NCBI GenBank assembly: GCA_910588655.1
Contig: CAJUPJ010000020.1
Coordinates: forward strand, 41,409 to 57,692
Direction: 5' to 3'
DNA length: 16,284 nt
Origin: an uncultured Lachnospiraceae bacterium
GTDB taxonomy: Bacteria > Bacillota > Clostridia > Lachnospirales > Lachnospiraceae
A model generated the notes under the pieces. It made no database searches. It saw nothing but the letters and a program-made list of their open reading frames with translations, and was not told the DNA's origin. Below, in pieces: positions 14,200 to 16,284 of the stretch. Numbering within the stretch: the first letter of the stretch is position 1; each line of letters starts with the position of its first letter. A program made the position numbers and the translations under genes.

Positions 14200-14898
14200 T
14201 TATTCTTCATATTGTAATTCACTTTGTAAATACTGCCTGAAAACTTTCCTTCCTTTTTCAATCAATTCTTTATCACTTTCCTGGCATTTATCAAATTGGC
14301 ATAGCTCGCTTTCACCTTCACTTTTATATTTATAACAAAAAATTCCATAATCATCACTGGGTTCACTAGTATTAAAATGTATTTCCAAATCTTCATTATA
14401 TCTATCTGTAACCATATAAAAAGCACTATATTCCAAATTAAACCCATGTATTATTTTCTTTCCTGTTTTTTTTAATTTTTTACCCTTTAATTTTTTTAAT
14501 TCCTGTTTCATGCCAATAATAAATGGCCTTTCTTCTGATTTTTGCGTATTAGTCCAGTCACACCATACACGTACATCCACTTTTAACTTTCCATCCTCTT
14601 CCCGTTCATTATAAAATTTCATTTTATAATTTTCCATCTTATTAGCCTTACCCCAGTTTTTATAAAATATATCTTTTATTTCCTTTGAAAAATTTTCTGC
14701 ATCTGCGTCATTTAATGAATTACTTTTATTAATAATAGAAATATCATCTGCACTAAATTTTACCCTCTTTCCTGGAACATCTGTTGCCTGGGGGTTATTT
14801 TGTATAACCTCTGTTTTATTACTGCTACAGCCTGCACATATACTTATACAAAATAAAAAAATAATTACACACTTACACAAAGAATATAAAAAATTCAT
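14200..14898 (-). CDS. Small exported protein, probable lipoprotein of unknown function
   Basis: I do not recognise a family for this 232-residue product. The N-terminus MNFLYSLCKCVIIFLFCISICAGCSS is a signal sequence. Cys24 in CAGC is a plausible lipid-attachment cysteine, although the -3 residue is Cys rather than Leu. The rest is soluble and charged: DDISIINKSNSLNDADAENFSKEI at about 50-74 precedes a mixed alpha/beta region with KVDVRVWCDWTN and LEYSAFYMVTDRYNEDLEIHF. ATG 14898 has GGAGGA six bases upstream. It lies between a secreted amidase-like gene upstream and the nuclease gene downstream. A terminator-like stem precedes it, so its own promoter is unclear. Extracellular, membrane-anchored location is inferred from the signal sequence. 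Confidence 0.72.
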   Translation of the reverse strand: MNFLYSLCKCVIIFLFCISICAGCSSNKTEVIQNNPQATDVPGKRVKFSADDISIINKSNSLNDADAENFSKEIKDIFYKNWGKANKMENYKMKFYNEREEDGKLKVDVRVWCDWTNTQKSEERPFIIGMKQELKKLKGKKLKKTGKKIIHGFNLEYSAFYMVTDRYNEDLEIHFNTSEPSDDYGIFCYKYKSEGESELCQFDKCQESDKELIEKGRKVFRQYLQSELQYEE

Positions 14899-14928
14899 AA
14901 TAATCCTCCATTATTGGATAATTTACTA

Positions 14929-14968
14929 GAAAAGCAGCCATAAAACTACTATTTCCAGTTTTATGGCT
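14929..14968 (-). terminator. Probable intrinsic terminator after the split amidase gene
   Basis: A perfect 12-bp stem, AGCCATAAAACT (14936-14947) with its complement (14957-14968), encloses a 9-nt loop. On the minus strand it is followed by GCTTTTC, a short U-tract. It lies 50 bp past the amidase stop and about 38 bp before the lipoprotein start, so it separates the two units at least in part. Confidence 0.6.
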
Positions 14969-15017
14969 ACTATTTGTGTTGTTAATAATATATTGGTTAT
15001 AAACAAAATATGATTTA

Positions 15018-15214
15018 TCATTCTACATTTATAGTATTGGAATCAGGATTAAAACATGTAATGCTTTGTTTCTCATCATATGTCCAGACAGCCTTAGTTT
15101 GTTTTTCATTAGAATGTTGTGAGTATTTAAGAGTTCCACCTGAATTTGATACCACTAAGGCTACATGGCTTTTATTATTCCAAAATAAAAATCCTCCTGG
15201 TTTCACATTTTTTT
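15018..15214 (-). pseudogene. C-terminal part of the amidase gene, put out of frame by a one-base shift
   Basis: Reading from GTG 15206 the frame gives KPGGFLFWNNKSHVALVVSN, then YSQHSN. These hold the His and following strand (SHVALV, then YSQHS) that complete an amidase-6 catalytic site. The cysteine half is in the upstream frame ending at 15203. The frames meet in a run of seven A residues (minus strand, 15214-15208). One extra A, or a -1 slip, would join them as KKVTKKNVKPGG. The fragment has no ribosome site of its own, so it is the tail of the upstream gene and not a separate gene. Confidence 0.8.
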
Positions 15215-16207
15215 AGTTACTTTTTTAAAATACTTCTTTTTATCTACTAAATAAGTTTTAACACCACCATTATCATAAAACCCTGTTCTCATCCAGTTAT
15301 CACCAGGATAACCAATATCCTTATAAGTTGAAGGAAACCAGTCTCCAGCCTTATCATATGGTATTCCGCCCTTATGGATACATGCAGAAACAAAGTTTGC
15401 GCAATCACTTTGACCATTATCTTTTGAAAATTCAGGTTCATCTTTAGCATGGTTTTTTGCATAAGTTACAGCAGAACTGCAGTTATAATTAATTGTTTCA
15501 GTAGCAAACAGCTTTATCTGGTTTAGTTCTTCCAGCTCCTCAAAAATGCTTTCCCTTCCGTCTTCTCTTGTTAGTGCAGCATCAAATAGTCCCTTTACTT
15601 CTTCAGAAGTCATATTATTTATATCTCCAAGACTGCATATAGGGCTTACAAGGTCATTTCCAAAGCCTATTTCTGTTCTTGAACACAAAATACAATTATC
15701 TAAATCCTCTTTTGTTTCTACAACATCTGGCATTTTAATCTGATAACGGAAACCTGTTCTTTCAGGCACTAAATAACTTTTCATCTGTATTTTAATATAA
15801 TCATCCTTTATCTGTTCTGCTACTGCCTTATAATCTTCATCCTCTATTTCTGCTATTGCCTCTTTCATTCCATTCACATAATTAGTATTGTATGGATTTT
15901 CTATATACGTCATATCAGCAACTACATCAAAGTTTACATAGCCAATATTGCCTTCTTCAAAATCAGCACTAAAATTATCAAAGACAAACTTATCCTCATA
16001 TCTCTTTAATATAAAATCCCTGGCACATACAGAAATATATGCTGCTTCATCATCTGTCAAAACAACAGAATCATTCCCAACCTGTATCTGCCCGGAACTC
16101 TCCTGGGTATCTGCCGGAACACTACCTGCATAAACATCCTGGCAAGGCATAAGAAATATATTCAGCGCAATACAAAATGGAACAATTTTTTTAAATTTTC
16201 TTTTCAT
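15203..16207 (-). CDS. Secreted amidase-6-like peptidoglycan hydrolase, N-terminal part (frameshifted before its end)
   Basis: This 334-residue frame starts with a signal sequence (MKRKFKKIVPFCIALNIFLMPCQDVYA, cleavage likely near 27). Residues about 45-235 are a mixed region with no motif I recognise. Residues 240-334 begin an amidase-6 domain: INYNCSSAVTYAKNHA, then SDCANFVSACIHKGGIP with the catalytic cysteine Cys269, then W and Y positions typical of the family. The frame ends at KKVTKKM and TGA right after a run of seven A residues; the His half of the active site continues in the next frame to 15018. Joined, the protein would be 396 residues. As read, the truncated form lacks the catalytic His and would be inactive. 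GGGAGG lies about ten bases before the ATG. The cause may be a sequencing error, a true mutation, or slippage during transcription or translation. Such enzymes cleave peptide bonds in the cell wall or its sporulation/lysis forms. Confidence 0.82.
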   Translation of the reverse strand: MKRKFKKIVPFCIALNIFLMPCQDVYAGSVPADTQESSGQIQVGNDSVVLTDDEAAYISVCARDFILKRYEDKFVFDNFSADFEEGNIGYVNFDVVADMTYIENPYNTNYVNGMKEAIAEIEDEDYKAVAEQIKDDYIKIQMKSYLVPERTGFRYQIKMPDVVETKEDLDNCILCSRTEIGFGNDLVSPICSLGDINNMTSEEVKGLFDAALTREDGRESIFEELEELNQIKLFATETINYNCSSAVTYAKNHAKDEPEFSKDNGQSDCANFVSACIHKGGIPYDKAGDWFPSTYKDIGYPGDNWMRTGFYDNGGVKTYLVDKKKYFKKVTKKM

Positions 16208-16229
16208 AATAATCTTTCCTCCCTATTAG

Positions 16230-16284
16230 TTATATAGTCTCTCGGATTCTCCAGCCCTTATCTTCTGCGGCTTTCAAATCCAGT
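16230..16284 (-). CDS. Possible 3' end of an upstream gene (fragment of 17 codons)
   Basis: One minus-strand frame from the right edge reads LDLKAAEDKGWRIRETI and stops with TAA at 16232-16230. That is 23 bp before the amidase ATG and just before its ribosome site. This spacing is what an operon would show, and the bases are richer in G+C than the flanking gap. The fragment is too short to name a family. It could equally be non-coding leader. Confidence 0.4.
   Translation of the reverse strand, partial: LDLKAAEDKGWRIRETI

Noticed and set aside
15010..15216. Plus-strand 68-codon frame near the amidase tail
   Set aside because: It lies antisense to the second half of the amidase domain, which has recognisable active-site residues on the minus strand.

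Overview
The window is AT-rich (roughly two thirds A+T). It has strong AGGAGG-type ribosome binding sites and near-consensus sigma-A promoters. Its gene families are typical of gut Clostridia: an EFR1 flavodoxin-ferredoxin, a C_GCAxxG_C_C protein, an Rpn-type nuclease of the Lachnospiraceae kind, and a BlaI/M56 BlaR1 pair with a repeat-bearing tail. A Lachnospiraceae-like Firmicute is the best guess; genus cannot be read from this window.

Layout. 1-2641 (minus): a P-loop/AAA+ ATPase followed, with a 14-bp overlap, by a kinesin-light-chain-type TPR protein that runs off the left edge. This pair looks like an NTPase-plus-TPR conflict (defence-type) module. 2642-3270 is a long stretch without a credible gene that separates it from an AraC/GyrI-like regulator (plus). 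A 14-bp-stem bidirectional terminator separates that gene from a convergent ABC-3 family metal-transport pair (permease and ATPase, minus, with its own promoter). Upstream is a C_GCAxxG_C_C redox-type protein (minus) with a near-consensus promoter and a leader hairpin. A divergent plus-strand unit follows: an HD phosphohydrolase and an EFR1 ferredoxin.

8193-11241 (minus) is a compact operon. It holds a BlaI repressor, an M56/BlaR1 membrane protease and a secreted protein built from 28-residue repeats. The protease has no penicillin-binding sensor domain; its outside tail carries two copies of the same 28-residue repeat that the secreted protein carries about eight times. A -35/-10 promoter with 17-bp spacing is followed immediately by a 14-bp dyad, the expected place for BlaI autoregulation. 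The shared repeat suggests sensor and secreted partner interact or recognise the same ligand; this is the most coherent unusual system in the window.

11255-14898 (minus): a DeaD/CsdA-type DEAD-box RNA helicase with a DbpA RNA-binding domain, a structured leader and three hairpins downstream; an Rpn-family PD-(D/E)XK nuclease with its own promoter and terminator; and a small probable lipoprotein of unknown function. 15018-16207 (minus) is a secreted amidase-6-like (NlpC/P60-like fold) protein split by a one-base shift in a run of seven A residues. The last 55 bases may hold the 3' end of another minus-strand gene.

There are no rRNA or tRNA genes, CRISPR arrays or complete insertion sequences that I can support.
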